From Dendrobium chrysotoxum (Eukaryota; Streptophyta; Magnoliopsida; Asparagales; Orchidaceae): DNA of 64,000 nucleotides. The position numbers and the translations under genes are program-made. The DNA lies in the NCBI GenBank assembly GCA_019925795.1, contig CM034314.1:79914780-79978779 (forward strand), given 5' to 3'. Shown piece by piece: positions 47,048 through 59,694 of the stretch. The notes beneath the pieces are model-generated. The model made no database searches. It saw only the letters and a program-made list of their open reading frames with translations, and was not told where the DNA came from. Within the stretch, counting starts at the first letter, position 1. Every line of letters begins with the position of its first letter.

Positions 47048-48030
47048 ATGGTGGAAGATCGGGAGATGGCGACTTCTGAGGGCAGCAGTCGACTACTGAA
47101 CCCATTAGATCTCTATCTGAAGAAGATGGAGTTAGAGCTCAACTGCACGACCTACTTGAATAATCTGAACCAACCAATGTTGCCACCTTGTGATCATACG
47201 TGTGCAGTTGTTGTGATGGGTTATCCACAAATGATGGATACAACTGTCCTGATTGCAGACTACCTTATGAAAGCAAAGATTTGAGACCCGTCACTCATAT
47301 TGAAAAGTTCCTTACTTTTTACGAAAATATGAGTTCAGCTATATCATCTCTGCAGCAAGGGTTCCTCATATAACATTACTGACGTTGATGTACCTACTCC
47401 CGTCTTGTGCATCAACCATGCTGGGAAGATGCAGACTTATTTTATTGGAGCCGAAAGTTTTATGGATCAAGTTTAACTAAGTCCTCCAATTGACAATTCT
47501 AAAGACTGATAATGACAGTTGGGATAAAGGTGAATCAGTGGAGGAGAAAGCTCGCCGACATATTGCCACAGGAAGGTCCTAACTGTGACACTAAGTATGT
47601 AAGGTCGAATGATTTTGTAGAATCAAAGAATGAGCAATTGAAGAATTGTCTCATTCTATTATCTCTTCAGAAATACTGAGGCTTCTGGAGAAATGCCGCA
47701 GAATGAAGGACAAATAACTAAAGATCATGCTTCATAACCTAATGTCCTACGAGTGAACCATTAAATATTGCAGCTGTAGATTGAAGAGTGCTGCTTTTTG
47801 TTGGCTATGTCAAAGGCTACAAAAGAAGCTTCCAGTCTCATATGCATATCTGGCACTAAAATGCCATTGGGATACTGAAAATTACCCTGTGCTTTGTCCT
47901 AATTATGCTTTGAGGAGGCTACCTTGTGACAAAGTGAAGACAAAGAAATCTAATAGTATCTCAGCCAAGCCTTTGGTCTCATCAAATTACGATACCTCGT
48001 CTATCACAAAACGACTTCATGCAACTTAAA
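47048..48030 (+). pseudogene. BARD1-like RING plus extended-PHD pseudogene fragment (unit B)
   Basis: Counterpart of the 14623-15620 fragment. Compared with A, one base is lost in the RING (GATCATACGTG against GATCATACCGTG), which shifts the frame after PPCDHT and ends it at 47284. The PHD piece restarts at 47781 (LKSAAFCWLCQRLQ). Decay has therefore continued independently in this copy. It lies between inverted repeat arms at 45350-45790 and 50010-50520, which raises the possibility that a transposon carried it. Confidence 0.7.
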
Positions 48031-48339
48031 TGTCCTCATCCAGCCTGAGCAAGGATTAGATGATTCAGGGATCTAATCTCTCGAAGGACAAAAAGATGGA
48101 GCTTGCATCAGAACAATGAGTATCTCATGGCTATTCTGAACGAAACATTGCTATTTACCTATAAGCAAAAACAGAGAATTAGTAGTAAAAGAAATCATGG
48201 GCCACTGAAGCACAACGCCGTGCCATCGAATCTGTAATACTTGTACAAGCAAACAGAAGACATCTACAAGCTTTTAAATAGAACATTGCGCACATTCAAA
48301 CGATAGTTGCCCACACAGTTGATTAGTGTCAAATATTTC

Positions 48340-49200
48340 GAAATGCCCCATGCATGCATTGCAATAGACATAATCATTCGTGCGAACATGTCATTTGGCA
48401 TCACAAGACATATTATGCTATAAGAGTGCATCATATTTACATGCCAACATGTTGCACATGCATACAGTTGCAACATGCAGAATACATCATAATAAATGTG
48501 TCATTCAGTATGCAAGATGTATCGAGCACATACACATCATAACATATAAAGTGCATTACATAGACACATTATTCAACATGAGAAATATATTGCGCAGCAA
48601 AAGCGTGCTACGCTAGCATGTAGATACATTATACACTACATGTAAGCGCCAAATTATCATGCAAATATTTTACGCGGGCAAATCAATGACGCAGAGATAC
48701 ATTATGCATGCATATTACTCAAATGTACTATACGCCATGTTAATGCATCACGCCACTAGAGTCATGATATTCTTACAAGCGGACAGAAGGCCTTAACAAA
48801 GCCTAAAATAAAATCCTGCATAATTGTCAGCAATAGTTAGCTGCATAGCTAGCTGCATCTAAAAATGCACAATACTCCATCTCATACGCATCCTATAACA
48901 TGTATGCATTTGCAATATGCAAAGGGTTTCATTCTAGCATGTCATTCGACATTGCAATTACATTCTAAAACGACCTTCTGCACTCATTCGTAGGATGCAA
49001 AGGATTTCATTCAAGTAATATCATACAATATTCTATCTACATGCAAAAATACAACGTGCTGCAATTGCATAGCGTGCAAGTGCAAAATGCAAAATACATA
49101 AGCCAATATATGTGATATATGTAAATGAATCGCCTACATATAACAATTATATAAATGGATCATGCAAAATACATGTAATAGCATATACCCGCATAGATGC
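48340..49200. repeat. TGCAT-rich degenerate tract (unit B only)
   Basis: About 0.85 kb dominated by words such as ATGCAT, TGCAAT, CATGCA and ACATG at irregular 8-30-base spacing, with no stable unit length. No frame is supported. It lies between the BARD1-like fragment and the right inverted arm. Confidence 0.5.
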
Positions 49201-50009
49201 TGATGAGCGTGTCGTAGGTACACACATGATATCCGAGGATATTGCGCGGGTTAGGAAATGAATTTAAATTCGAATATGATCCTCTGCTAGCAAGTAGACA
49301 GAATCGACAAGGTTCAATCAATAAAAAATGAAACAATCCCTTTTTTTAACCCCGAAAACCCCGATGATGGCCGTGATGACAAAAAATCTCAACCGGAGGA
49401 GACAACAAATATTTAACAATATCTCCTAAATTCCTTAATGCCTATGAGGTCTAAAATTCCAAAAGTCACCTCAAAATCAAGATATTTAAAATTAAAATAA
49501 ACCATCAAATACTTAAAGCAAAATTTATCCACTCTCCGCAACAGTTTGCCAAGGTGGACAAATTTAAAAATTACTTTAGCTCACAAAAAGCTAATATATG
49601 GTCGAGAATATCACTATAATTTATTCTCAATGCATCTCTTGCTAGTAAGGACATGACACGTGTCCTCTAACTAGTGATTTTGCCGCCAAATGGCACAACA
49701 CAGATGGTTTCGCCGCCAAATGGCACCACACAGATGGTTTCGCCGTTAAATGGCACCACAGGTAAACAGTTACAACCCGGACCCTTTGACCAGGTGATTT
49801 TATCGCAAAATGGCACTATTATATCATGGTCATAGTTAGAGCCCGTATTTTCCCCAACGACATTAAATCATTGAGCAATGAATCAATAAGATATAATCGA
49901 TAAGCCACAAAGCCCTTTGTCAGTTAAGGTGGATTCAAATTTGTCCCCTTAAATAAATATTCACCCCAGGTCTACAAGGTACCCTTGGACGAAGCAACTC
50001 ATGGCTGCT
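49200..50009. other. Unassigned DNA inside the inverted arms
   Basis: Apart from the 30-bp repeat, no feature is recognised. Confidence 0.4.
49662..49770 (+). repeat. 30-bp tandem repeat, three units (unit B only)
   Basis: The unit TGGTTTCGCCGCCAAATGGC plus ACCACACAGA occurs three times with small changes. A degenerate fourth copy lies near 49793 (TGATTTTATCGCAAAATGGC). It is non-coding. Confidence 0.85.
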
Positions 50010-50520
50010 GACAAAGATCCTTCTGTTAGGTTGGGTCGACTACCTCCTCTGACTAAGTAGACCAAGGACCACGATGACCCGGGACGACAAAACCATGGGA
50101 TCTTGATCGGGCTCATCATCATTCCCCCACCATCCTCCTTAAGTGCAAGATGGTGAAATTTCTAATTTTTTAAATTAAATTCTCAAATATCTAAACCATG
50201 CTGCTACTACACGCCGGATACTACGTATCTGTTTGATGACTAGCCTTAATCGAAAGTTCTCGCTCGTTATCGGGAGTGGTAATTAACTATAGGGGCTTGT
50301 GCTTATAGGAAACAGGAACTCAGATTATAAAATCCTCGCAAAATGAGGGTGAAATCTTTGAGTAATGTCTTATTTAAAAAACCCAATCTACTTTCTGAAA
50401 ATTCGCCTCGGAACTCAAGCGTTAAAACTCTCCTTAATGACCCTAAAACGAAGAAAGAAAGAAAAGGAGAGGTTCCGCAGAGAGACCAAGGCAAAAATTT
50501 TTGAAGCCCACAGTTTGCTT
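50010..50520 (-). repeat. Right inverted-repeat arm around BARD1-like fragment (unit B)
   Basis: Inverted partner of 45350-45790. Similarity is strongest at 50010-50360 and continues more weakly toward 50520, where the complement reads GTGGGCTTCAAAAATTT against TGGGCTATGAAAATTC in the left arm. No target duplication was located at the outer edges. Confidence 0.55.
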
Positions 50521-51299
50521 GCATGTATGTTGTATATATATTGGCGATGGTTACGAGTTGGAACCTTATCAAAATTTTCACAATGACATATAATTTCGCC
50601 TTCACATGTTTGAAACTTTGTCGGGTGGTCCCCACAAAAAATTAAATTTGCACCTATAAATATGAGGGTCCCCTTAGCTCATTTCTACATTCACTTGAGC
50701 AATCTTACTTGTTTGGGAGTGCTTAAGGGTATCCTGAGTATAGCTAGGAAGTTCTGTTCGCACTCTAGAAAAACATTCAAGTTTGTTGCTTTCCCTGTAA
50801 GCCTTCGTATTCCGTAGTTTTTTGTGTTCAAGCCTTATTCTTAAATTGCAATTTTGTTCTCATTTTTTGATAATAATTTTTTTATTCTTTCATTCTATTT
50901 TGGTCACAGTCATGTCCATAAGTCTGCTATATGCTTTTCTGTTCATTCGGTACAAACTCCAGCACCTACCAACACCTTTATCGCGTAGAGAGGCTTCTAC
51001 AGGGATTTTGGGCTTGCCCATTAAGCCAAGGAAGGCACACATAATCAGTCTTAATGCGCCATAGCCAAAACTTTCAAAACCCAAAGCACATGGAACCCTA
51101 AACAAAATAAAAAAAAAAAATTAAAAACAAAAACAAAAAGAAAAAGAAAAAGAAAAAGTAGTGCCAAATAAACCCTTAGTTCTTCATTGTATTTCCCCCT
51201 ATTTTCTCAATTCCATTGCTTCTCTCAGGTATCCCGTCCATCTGTCTGACCCTCCTAATAGCTATCAACAAAGGAAGCACCTTCACTAACATCTAGTCA
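50521..51299. other. LTR-like DNA upstream of copia GAG
   Basis: A TATA-like CCTATAAATATGAGGG lies at 50653-50668, followed by leader-like DNA, and a purine-rich A/AAAAAG tract lies at 51104-51158. This could be part of an LTR, perhaps the copia element's own 5' LTR, but no terminal repeats or primer site are seen. Confidence 0.3.
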
Positions 51300-52302
51300 T
51301 GGTTTATCTACCGTAATCAACAATACTAATTTGTTAGACTTTTGTTCTTTACCATTATTGACCACAAGCTTAATGGATAAAACCTTATCCAATGGTCTCA
51401 ATCAATAATAAATGTGTCTATAGAAAAGGATAAAATATATTATCTTCTGAAGAGTGGCTCAAGCACTAAATGAAAAAGAGCCTATGCCCCTAACATTAAA
51501 GGCAAAAAATAGTACGATGATGCCATGATTAATAAATTCAATCGCAAATAAAATTAAAGAAAAATTCATGTACTATAAAACAATCAAGAAAATTTGGGTT
51601 GCGACAAAAGAAATCTACTCCAATGTTGACAATAACTTAGCCATATTCGAGGTCAAAAGCCATCTTCATGAACTACAATAACTCCTCGCAATATATATCA
51701 ACTCTTTAACTTGTTATTGACATCAAGTTGGCTTTACAGGTGAAATAGAACTGAGATGCCCACAAATAGTCAGTATGAAGATTGTGGAACTAGAACGAGT
51801 GAACAAGTTCCTATTGGTCTGAATAAAAATTTAGATGATTTTCATGCGAAAACCTTAAGCATGAAGCATCTTCATAGCATTCATGAAGCCTTCTCTGAGG
51901 TTAGAAGAGGAAAAAAGCATGAAAAAGATAAAGTTGGAGCCCAACAATTCCCAAGACCTATAGCAACTCTACCCTCACAACTCGTTGAACCCAATTAAAC
52001 TATAGGATGATACACATAACACGAACAAGCCTTGGAAAGATTATTGTCACAAAATAGAGCACTAGGAAGATACACAAAAAACCTCTAAACTACATATGAA
52101 GGACAACACAAAATCATGAAATTCATGAAAACAGAACATCAAAACTCCAACATCATCTAACCATTCAAAAGAGGGAATTAAACTCCTTCAAAAAATTGCT
52201 TCAAAATCTACCAAAGTCTTAACAAACCCTTCATATCATCAGATTTGGGGCAAACTTAGCTTCTTTTTTTGAAAAATGTAACTCTCTAAATGCTATAATG
52301 GT

Positions 52303-52362
52303 TACATCTAGAAATGAAAGGTTACATCTAGAAATGGTTACATCTAGAAATGAAAGGTCCAA
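52303..52362 (+). repeat. Short tandem repeat in copia remnant
   Basis: GGTTACATCTAGAAAT occurs three times in succession, two of the copies followed by GAAA. Confidence 0.85.
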
Positions 52363-52739
52363 TGTTGTCAACTCAAGAGCCTCTGGTCGCATAATTGGAA
52401 ATACAGTGATTTTTCATGAGTATAAACCATGATTTAGAAACCTCATTGTTAAAATTACAGATGAATCATTTACCGCTGCTAGCATTGGATTTATAACGCT
52501 TTCAAAAGCAAAAGACCATGTCCTTAAATCGGTGCTCAAATCAATTCTTGGATTTGAGAAAGATAGGTTTATCAAAAGACTGATGATGCAGCCAAATATG
52601 GAAACAAAAAACTTTTCCAATGAAGTTGCCATATATCTTCTGGCTTTAAGAGGTTCCACTAACTTTGTTGAATATTCCATTTATTCTAGGTTTGATTGTT
52701 TAGAAGATATATTAGATAGTAAAGAAGATAACATCTAAG

Positions 52740-53309
52740 GATGTTGCACTCTTAGGGGCTCTTTAGTTGTAAGAGTTTTTGAGTGTAATTATTCTAAATA
52801 CAGGGGTTTAAAGATTTTAAGTGTTTGGTAGGAAGTAAACAATTCAAAATATTATTTTGAGGAATTAAAAACTCCTCATTTTGTTCATTTTGTTGTATTC
52901 CAAATTGCCCTGATTTGAGCAAACTCAAAATAAGTCGTGCAAGAAAACCCATGGTGACCACTACCAACCTCATGACATCTAGCAATTTAGACTTTAACAA
53001 TGCAACACCCTCCCACAACACCATCTCTGTCTCAACCCTCCAACCTTTATGCTTCCCACGATCACCCGTGTGACCTCACAGTACGCCCCCTAGGCCCATG
53101 AAATCGTGACATCGCCAACCTTTGCCTCGGGCTCTAGTGACCTCAAACTCGTACATCGACCTTGCATGTCCACCCTTCATCCTTCATCAAGAAGTGACGA
53201 CCAACTCACCCCCGACCTTGCAAAACACAACCCTAGCCCCTAGAGTGAGTTTTCTGTGTTTTGAGCTTCATCAAAACAAACAAAAATCTCATTTTGTTGT
53301 ATTAGAAAT
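52740..53309. mobile_element. Possible DNA-transposon insertion in copia
   Basis: Copia homology stops near 52550 and resumes near 55500. The intervening DNA starts around GGGGCTCTTTAGTTG (52755) and, beyond the solo LTR, ends around ACCAAACAAGAACAC (55006-55020). Its complement, GTGTTCTTGTTTGGT, is a loose inverted match. This suggests a non-autonomous hAT-like element later split by the solo LTR. No target duplication was confirmed. Confidence 0.3.
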
Positions 53310-54993
53310 TGTCATGACCCGGCCCAGAGACTCGAATAAACGAGGCAAGAACAGACGGTCGGACGGTAAATTAAATTTTCATTTTCTAAGTATATCTCCA
53401 ATACATTGAAAGAGTCACTAAAACTTAAAAAAAAATTGATATAAAATGAATTTACATAAATACCTTTCATTTGAAGCGCTTCGCCTACGGTATACGTTCT
53501 CACCTCTTCTATTCATTTTGATTATATTAAATTATACTTGAAAATGTTAGAGCAACTAAGAATAAGCTACAGCTTAGTGAGTAAAACATACTTCTAAACT
53601 GTAGTAACTCAAGTCAATTGGAACAATATACATGATCCCTTTTTCATTTCATAAAATAATTACATTTAATCATATCATTTCATTTCAAGACTTTTCATGT
53701 TATACATAAATCATATCAGTCACATATATCATATATGTATTCATAACTTTCTCATTTTTCATTAACAATATAACCGTCACAAGATCCACCGTCTAATTTA
53801 ATACCAATTAAGGTACTCCTTTTTCATTTTCTTTTCTTTTTTCATTTACATGCATGAGTACATTGCGTCCCCAGCCAAGTACCATAAGAGGTGCTCCATC
53901 ACTCAACATGCACATGCAAGCATACCATATAAATCATATCATTTGTCTTCTCCATATCATTTCACATTAACTTATATCATAAACATCATGATAATATAGG
54001 ATAAATGACATCTCTATGATATAAATCTAAGTATTTTAATTTAACATGATCAATTGTCTTAATAAAGAAAAAGCATGTAATATTAACAGTGAGCAATTAG
54101 ATAATAACAATACTTGATGTGTCATGTATAAAAGCAAATATCATTACTGTAATTAAAAGATATGAGTAATCACCTTGATTAAGATTGCTTGCTCTTATTG
54201 TCCTTGCTCTGACTTCACTAAAATGACACCTATAATAATACATGATTGCATAAGGTTATTTTAACTTATATCATATTTCTCTCTAATTAGTTAAATAAGG
54301 ATTTTGATTTAATCATCATTAATTTATAATATTGCCATATTTAGTAATTTTTTATTTTAACTTAAAATTTAAATTTTCTGTTTCTCTTTAATTAATTACT
54401 TTAAGTATATGTTAAGTCATAAATTCATTATACTTCCAAATCCAATTTATCATTTAATATATTCATGACTTAATTTAAAATTTCATATACGCTTTATATT
54501 ATTATCATTTATTTAATTTCTAATATTAATTTTTATTATAATTATTTTTTTTTTCAAAGTAATACTAAATGAAAAAATAAAAATCTTACCTTCTCCCAAT
54601 CGACGAAACCCTCGCCTAAACCTTCTCTCACTTTCGAAATCAATCTCTCGGTTGGCTCGATCGCAGGAGTCCACTCTCTTCTTTTCTTTTTCTCTTTATT
54701 TCCTTCCCTTTTCTTCTTCTTCTCAACCGTTTCTCACAACAGAACCTTTCCTTTATGCGTTTTCTTCTATAGGAATGAGTGAAATGGATATTTCTCACGT
54801 GAGGAGTTATTCTTTTTCACTCCCTCACACGGTTATCCACTTAAAATGGCGAATCGACCACTCTAGGAGGTGTTTCTATGCTCGCGGTGGCCCTTCGTGT
54901 CGCGCCTGAGTTGCTGTTCACGAAATTGTCCGTCTCGTTTTTCTTTTATTAACTGGCCGGTTCACGAACCAGCCAGCTGAACCGGTTCTTACA
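53310..54993 (+). mobile_element. Solo LTR, plus orientation, related family (unit B)
   Basis: It runs from TGTCATGACCCGG to GGTTCTTACA, 1684 bases, with no internal domains. Flanking five-base repeats are imperfect: GAAAT at 53305-53309 and GGAAT at 54994-54998. It shares blocks with the opposite strand of the 18530-20541 LTR, including the start and an AGAGTCACTAAAAC-like region, so both belong to one LTR family with long LTRs. Unit A has lost this region, so its age relative to the duplication is unknown. Confidence 0.82.
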
Positions 54994-57005
54994 GGAATAC
55001 AATTGACCAAACAAGAACACTGAATTTAGAAAAAACTAATAATTTTTTTTGCTTCGTATATGGATTGCATCTAACCTAGACGATGTTAAAAGAATTTTAT
55101 GTTATTGTTCAAGGTTTCTAATAGGAATACGCCTTTAATTTTAATCACCACTCTCGATCAAGACAGAGTACTTTTCAGAAATGCTAGTTTAAAGGCTACA
55201 CGATGCTTCGCAAAAAAATATGATGCGATTCGCTCAAGTAAATGATGGAAAAATGAAGATGAATCATATCAAGATCCCATGCATGATGTTTGTCATATAT
55301 TACAGTCTACTTTCAGCCGAAGTAGTTAACCTTACCTTATACAAGGATCCTTTTTAACAACCATAAGTTATATAGTCTAAGGGGACCTTTTAAACCTAAG
55401 GGGGAGGGGAGAAGGGTGGGAATATATGATGATTATGGGTTTCTACCTTCTAAGAAAAGAAAAAAATATGAGTGATAATCATGAAAAAATGGCATGTCTA
55501 GTTTCATCTCATAAGATGAATAACAATATTGACATTGTGTTATGGGATTATCACTTAGGTCATCCCAATGTCTTGCATTTAAAAAAAATCGTTTTAACTT
55601 GATTCAGACGTAATTCAGGATCATATCAATGTGAAATTTGTTGGTTATTTAAACATAATCACAATTCTTTTCCTAGTCACATGAACAAATAGTCCATCAT
55701 TTTCCCTTAATCCATAGTGATGCAGGGTGATCACCTAAAGTCAATAGCATCAGGGACTCTAGATGATTCTTTAATTAATGATCATTCTCAAGTTATGTTA
55801 ATATTCCTTACAAAAGATAAATTTAAAGTTAGCACCATGTTCAAAATTTCAATAAGATAATGCAAATTCAGCTCCAAGCTAAAATCCAAATACTTCGGTC
55901 TACAATGGGCATAAGTAATATCATATTCTGTGATTGGGTCCTACTTATATACAAAGAGAGTTTATCAAAGCACATGCATCGAATTCCACATCAAAAAGAG
56001 TTATTGAAAGGAAAACCAATCATCCGAGCAAGGGGGTAAACCAATCATTCTTGCCTCATATATTCCAAAACATTTATCGAGGAATTAATTAAAGCATTTC
56101 TTATAAACTGAATTCCCTCTCAAATACTAAATTTTTAAATATTATGTCAAACTTCCCTCCAAACCTATAATCATGCCCAAATAGTCTCATCCATTCTGCC
56201 AAAATATTTGATGCACCTCCTTTGTGTACATTCATCATAACATCGCAATAATCTTGAACCTAAAATAGTCAAATTTATTTTCCTTGAACACAGTCCATAC
56301 AGTAAGAGATATAAGTGTTATTCATCATCCAAAAAAAAAAATTTCTATACTGCCATGGGTGTAGCCTTTGAAAACAAACCCTACCATACCAAGCAAAGCT
56401 TTTATTAAAGATGAGCATTCTAAGAATCATCTTTAGAAAATCAAGTCTTCCATTGATCCATTACCACCCTTCACATTGATCCAAATTATCTACACACAAA
56501 ACCCATAAATCCAACAAACTCCTCAAAAACTAGCAATTACCTTCAAGATCCATGTACAATAATACCACCACTAAGGAAATGATTGTTCACTCAAGGAGGC
56601 TGAAAAATCTAAGGGGGAATAGACATCCAAACACTTCTTGCATTGAGTCATCATTTTGAACTAAATTTGGAGATCTCCTAGCTTCACATCAATAAAAAAA
56701 TTATTCAACTAACTTTATATGATCTTAGTAAATATATTAGCGCCAAAAACAGTATTAAAAATTGTACAAAGCATCCTATCAACAACTTTGTGTCATATGG
56801 CAAGTTAGTTCGTACATATCCTGCCTTGGTTACATCATTGTTTGAGGTTCAAATTCCAAACAACATGAAGAAGCTCTTCGGCAACTCCAATGAAAGACAT
56901 AAAAGCCCTTAAAAGAAATAGTAACTGGTCAATCACTAAGCTTCGACAAAGAAACAGAGCAAACGAATGCAAGCAACTTTTTTTCCATTAAACACATCGT
57001 TGATA

Positions 57006-59302
57006 CCTTATTTAAGAAAAGGAATGAGCATCTCATTACTTATAAAAATGGATATAATACAACTCAGATTGATTATTTTCTTATAAGAAAATTAGATCGT
57101 TTAGATTGCAAAGATTGTAAAGTTATTCCGAGTGAAAACTTATGTACCCAACATCGTTTATTAGTTTTGGACTTGAAGATAATGGGGAAGAAAATAAAAA
57201 ATAAGGTAAAACGATTTCCTAGGATTAGATGGGGGCATTTAAAGAATATTAACAAAAATATTTTTGAGAGTAAGATTTTAGATCTTAAGATTTTGTCTGT
57301 GCATGAGGATGCTAATGTTATGTGGGAAAAAGTGGCTAGTTATATTAAGAATATTGCAAAAGATGTGCTTCGAGTTTCAAAAGGAAAAGCTCCTAATAGT
57401 AAAAATAGTTGGTGGTGGAATCCAAATGTGCAAGAAAAGATTAAAAATAAGAAGATTTGTTATAAAAATTGGTTTAATTGTAAAAATTCTGATAATTGGA
57501 AAATATATAAAGAGGCACGTAAGGAATCGAAGAAAGCAATATGCGATGCAAAGAGTTTAGCTTTTAGTGATTTATATAATATATTAGATACTAAGAAGGG
57601 AGAAAGATATATGTATAAGCTAGCCAAACAAAGAGATAGGAGTAGTAAGGATTTAGTTCAAGTGAAGTGTATTAAGGATGAAGATCAAAAAGTACTTTTT
57701 TTAGAAGATGATATTCAACAAAGGTGGATGAGATATTTTGCTAAACTTTTTAATGAAGAATGTGAAAATAAAATTGACTGTAGTGATCTTAGCACCCTAA
57801 ATGAAAATAAAGATTTATGTTTTTATCGGCGTATTAGTAAAACCGAAGTTAGAGAGGCTTTGAAGAAAATGAAGGGTGGAAAAGCTGTTGGACCTGATGA
57901 TATTCCAATAGAGGTGTGGAAATGCTTAGGAGATGAAGGAATTTCTTGGCTTACTAAACTTTTTAATACTGTTTTGAAGACTAAAAAGATGCCAGATGAG
58001 TGGAGAATGAGTGTGTTAATCCCTATTTTTAAGAATAAAGGTGATGCACAAGATTGTGCGAATTATAGAGGAATTAAGTTAATGTGTCATACTTTAAAAC
58101 TATGGGAACGAGTTATGGAGCATAGGTTGCGGCGTGATACTAATGTTTCTCAAAATCAATTTGGATTCATGCCGGGTAGGTCTACTATGGAAGCCATACA
58201 TTTATTAAGAGGTTTGATGGAGAAATATAGAGAGAATAAGGAGGATTTACATATGATATTTATTGATTTAGAAAAAGCATATGATAAAGTTCCAAGAGAA
58301 GTGCTATGGAGAGTTCTTGAAAAGAAAAGAGTTAATAACGCTTATATTCAAATCATTAAAGATATGTATGCAGGAGCTATTACTTGTGTTCAAACACAAG
58401 GTGGTTTGACCAAGTATTTCCCTATTTCGGTTGGATTACATCAAGGATCAGCCTTAAGCCCATATCTTTTTGCTTTAGTCATGGATGTTCTCACTAGACA
58501 TTTGCAAGAGGATGTACCTTGGTGTATGCTTTTTGCTGATGATATTCTTCTTGTTGATAAGACTAGAGAGGGAGTTGAAGGTAAACTAGAATTGTGGAGG
58601 TCAACTTTAGAGTCTAAAGGTTTTCGCTTGAGTAGATCTAAAACGGAATATATGGAGTGTAATTTTAGTAATAATAGACCTAGTGAGGGCATTGTGACTT
58701 TGGCCGATCAAGTCATTAATAAGAGTACACGTTTTAGATATCTTGGATCTATTATTCAGAGTGATGGTGATATAGATGGGGATATTATCAGCAGAATCCA
58801 AGTTGGATGGTTGAAGTGGAGGAATGCATCAGGCTTATTGTGTGATAGAAAAGTACCTCTCAAACTTAAGGGAAAATTCTATAAGATGGTGGTGAGACCT
58901 GCAATGCTTTATGGTGCCGAATGTTGGCCATTAAAAGAGAAGCATAATTCTAAGTTAAGTGTTGCAGAGATGAGGATGCTCAGGTGGATGAGTGGCTTTA
59001 CCCTTAGAGATAGGATACGAAATGAGCATATTCGTGAAAAGGTTGGAGTAGCTCCAGTGGAAGATAAGATTAGAGAGAGTCGCCTTAGATGGTTTGGTCA
59101 CGTAAAACGGCGGCCTCCCGATGACCCGGTTAGGAAAGTAGAGGTCTTAGATTTGACTTATGTTAAGAAAGGTAGAGGTAGACCTAAAAAGACTTGGTTA
59201 GAAAATATTAAAAATGATCTTTCTTTATTAGATTTAAACGAGAATTTGACTTTTAACAGGACACAATGGAGAAAAAGGATTCATGTAGCCGACCCCACGT
59301 AG
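57006..59302 (+). CDS. LINE reverse transcriptase ORF (RTE clade), N-truncated
   Basis: One frame is open from the first base of the insertion to the stop at 59300-59302, about 765 codons. The first ATG is at 57167, giving 711 residues. The upstream part still encodes the end of the AP-endonuclease domain (QIDYFLIR at 57065, then a TQHRLLVLD motif). RT motifs counted from that ATG are NYRGIKLM, FGFMPGRSTMEAI, FIDLEKAYD (365-373), GLHQGSALSP (423-432) and the catalytic FADD (456-459). After the thumb come the family's conserved WFGHVKRRPPDDP and GRGRPKKTW segments. Full plant RTE proteins start with a complete endonuclease, here missing about its first 200 residues. This copy could therefore make an intact RT domain but not nick DNA. 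The lack of stops marks it as young. Confidence 0.92.
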
Positions 59303-59340
59303 TGGGATAAAGGCTTGATGTTGTTGTTGTTGTTGTTGTA
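57006..59340 (+). mobile_element. 5'-truncated RTE-clade LINE with 15-bp target duplication (unit B only)
   Basis: It is inserted in the copia RT. The direct repeat AACACATCGTTGATA is at 56991-57005 and 59341-59355 (16 bases if the shared A is counted). Unit A at about 18173 has the single uninterrupted copy, a clean empty site. The 3' end carries the family's CCGACCCCACGTAGTGGG block and a (TTG)n tail at about 59320-59339. The 5' end begins inside the endonuclease domain, so the insertion was truncated, as is usual for target-primed reverse transcription. Confidence 0.95.
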
Positions 59341-59694
59341 AACACATCGTTGATAGAATTGTGAACAAATTCAAAGCTCGAGTGGTGGAAAGGTTTCATC
59401 GAAACATATAGGATAGAATATTAGGAGGCATTTGCCCCAATTGCTAACTTAACTCCATTCATGTGGTATTGTCCTTTGAAAAAAACCTGGATTGGCTCCA
59501 AAATCAATTTGATATTAAAAAAGTTTTTTATAAATCATGATCATTGAGTCAAGTCAACATTGTCAAAGTTTGGAAACTTCGAAAGTCCTTGTGTTTTAAA
59601 CAATCACCATGTGCATCGTTTGGCCAATCATAAGGATGGTTATATGCATGAAATCTCTCAATACCAAATGATCGTACTATGCTCATAAGGCATA

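Noticed and set aside
48354..48616. Overlapping frames of 62-78 codons
   Set aside because: They arise from the TGCAT-rich low-complexity tract, which lacks stops by composition.
49662..49820. CRISPR-like array
   Set aside because: Units are contiguous tandem repeats without spacers, in plant nuclear DNA.
52532..52738. 68-codon frame after the copia protease region as a novel gene
   Set aside because: Too short and unsupported; it lies in the decayed copia interval with no family match I can defend.
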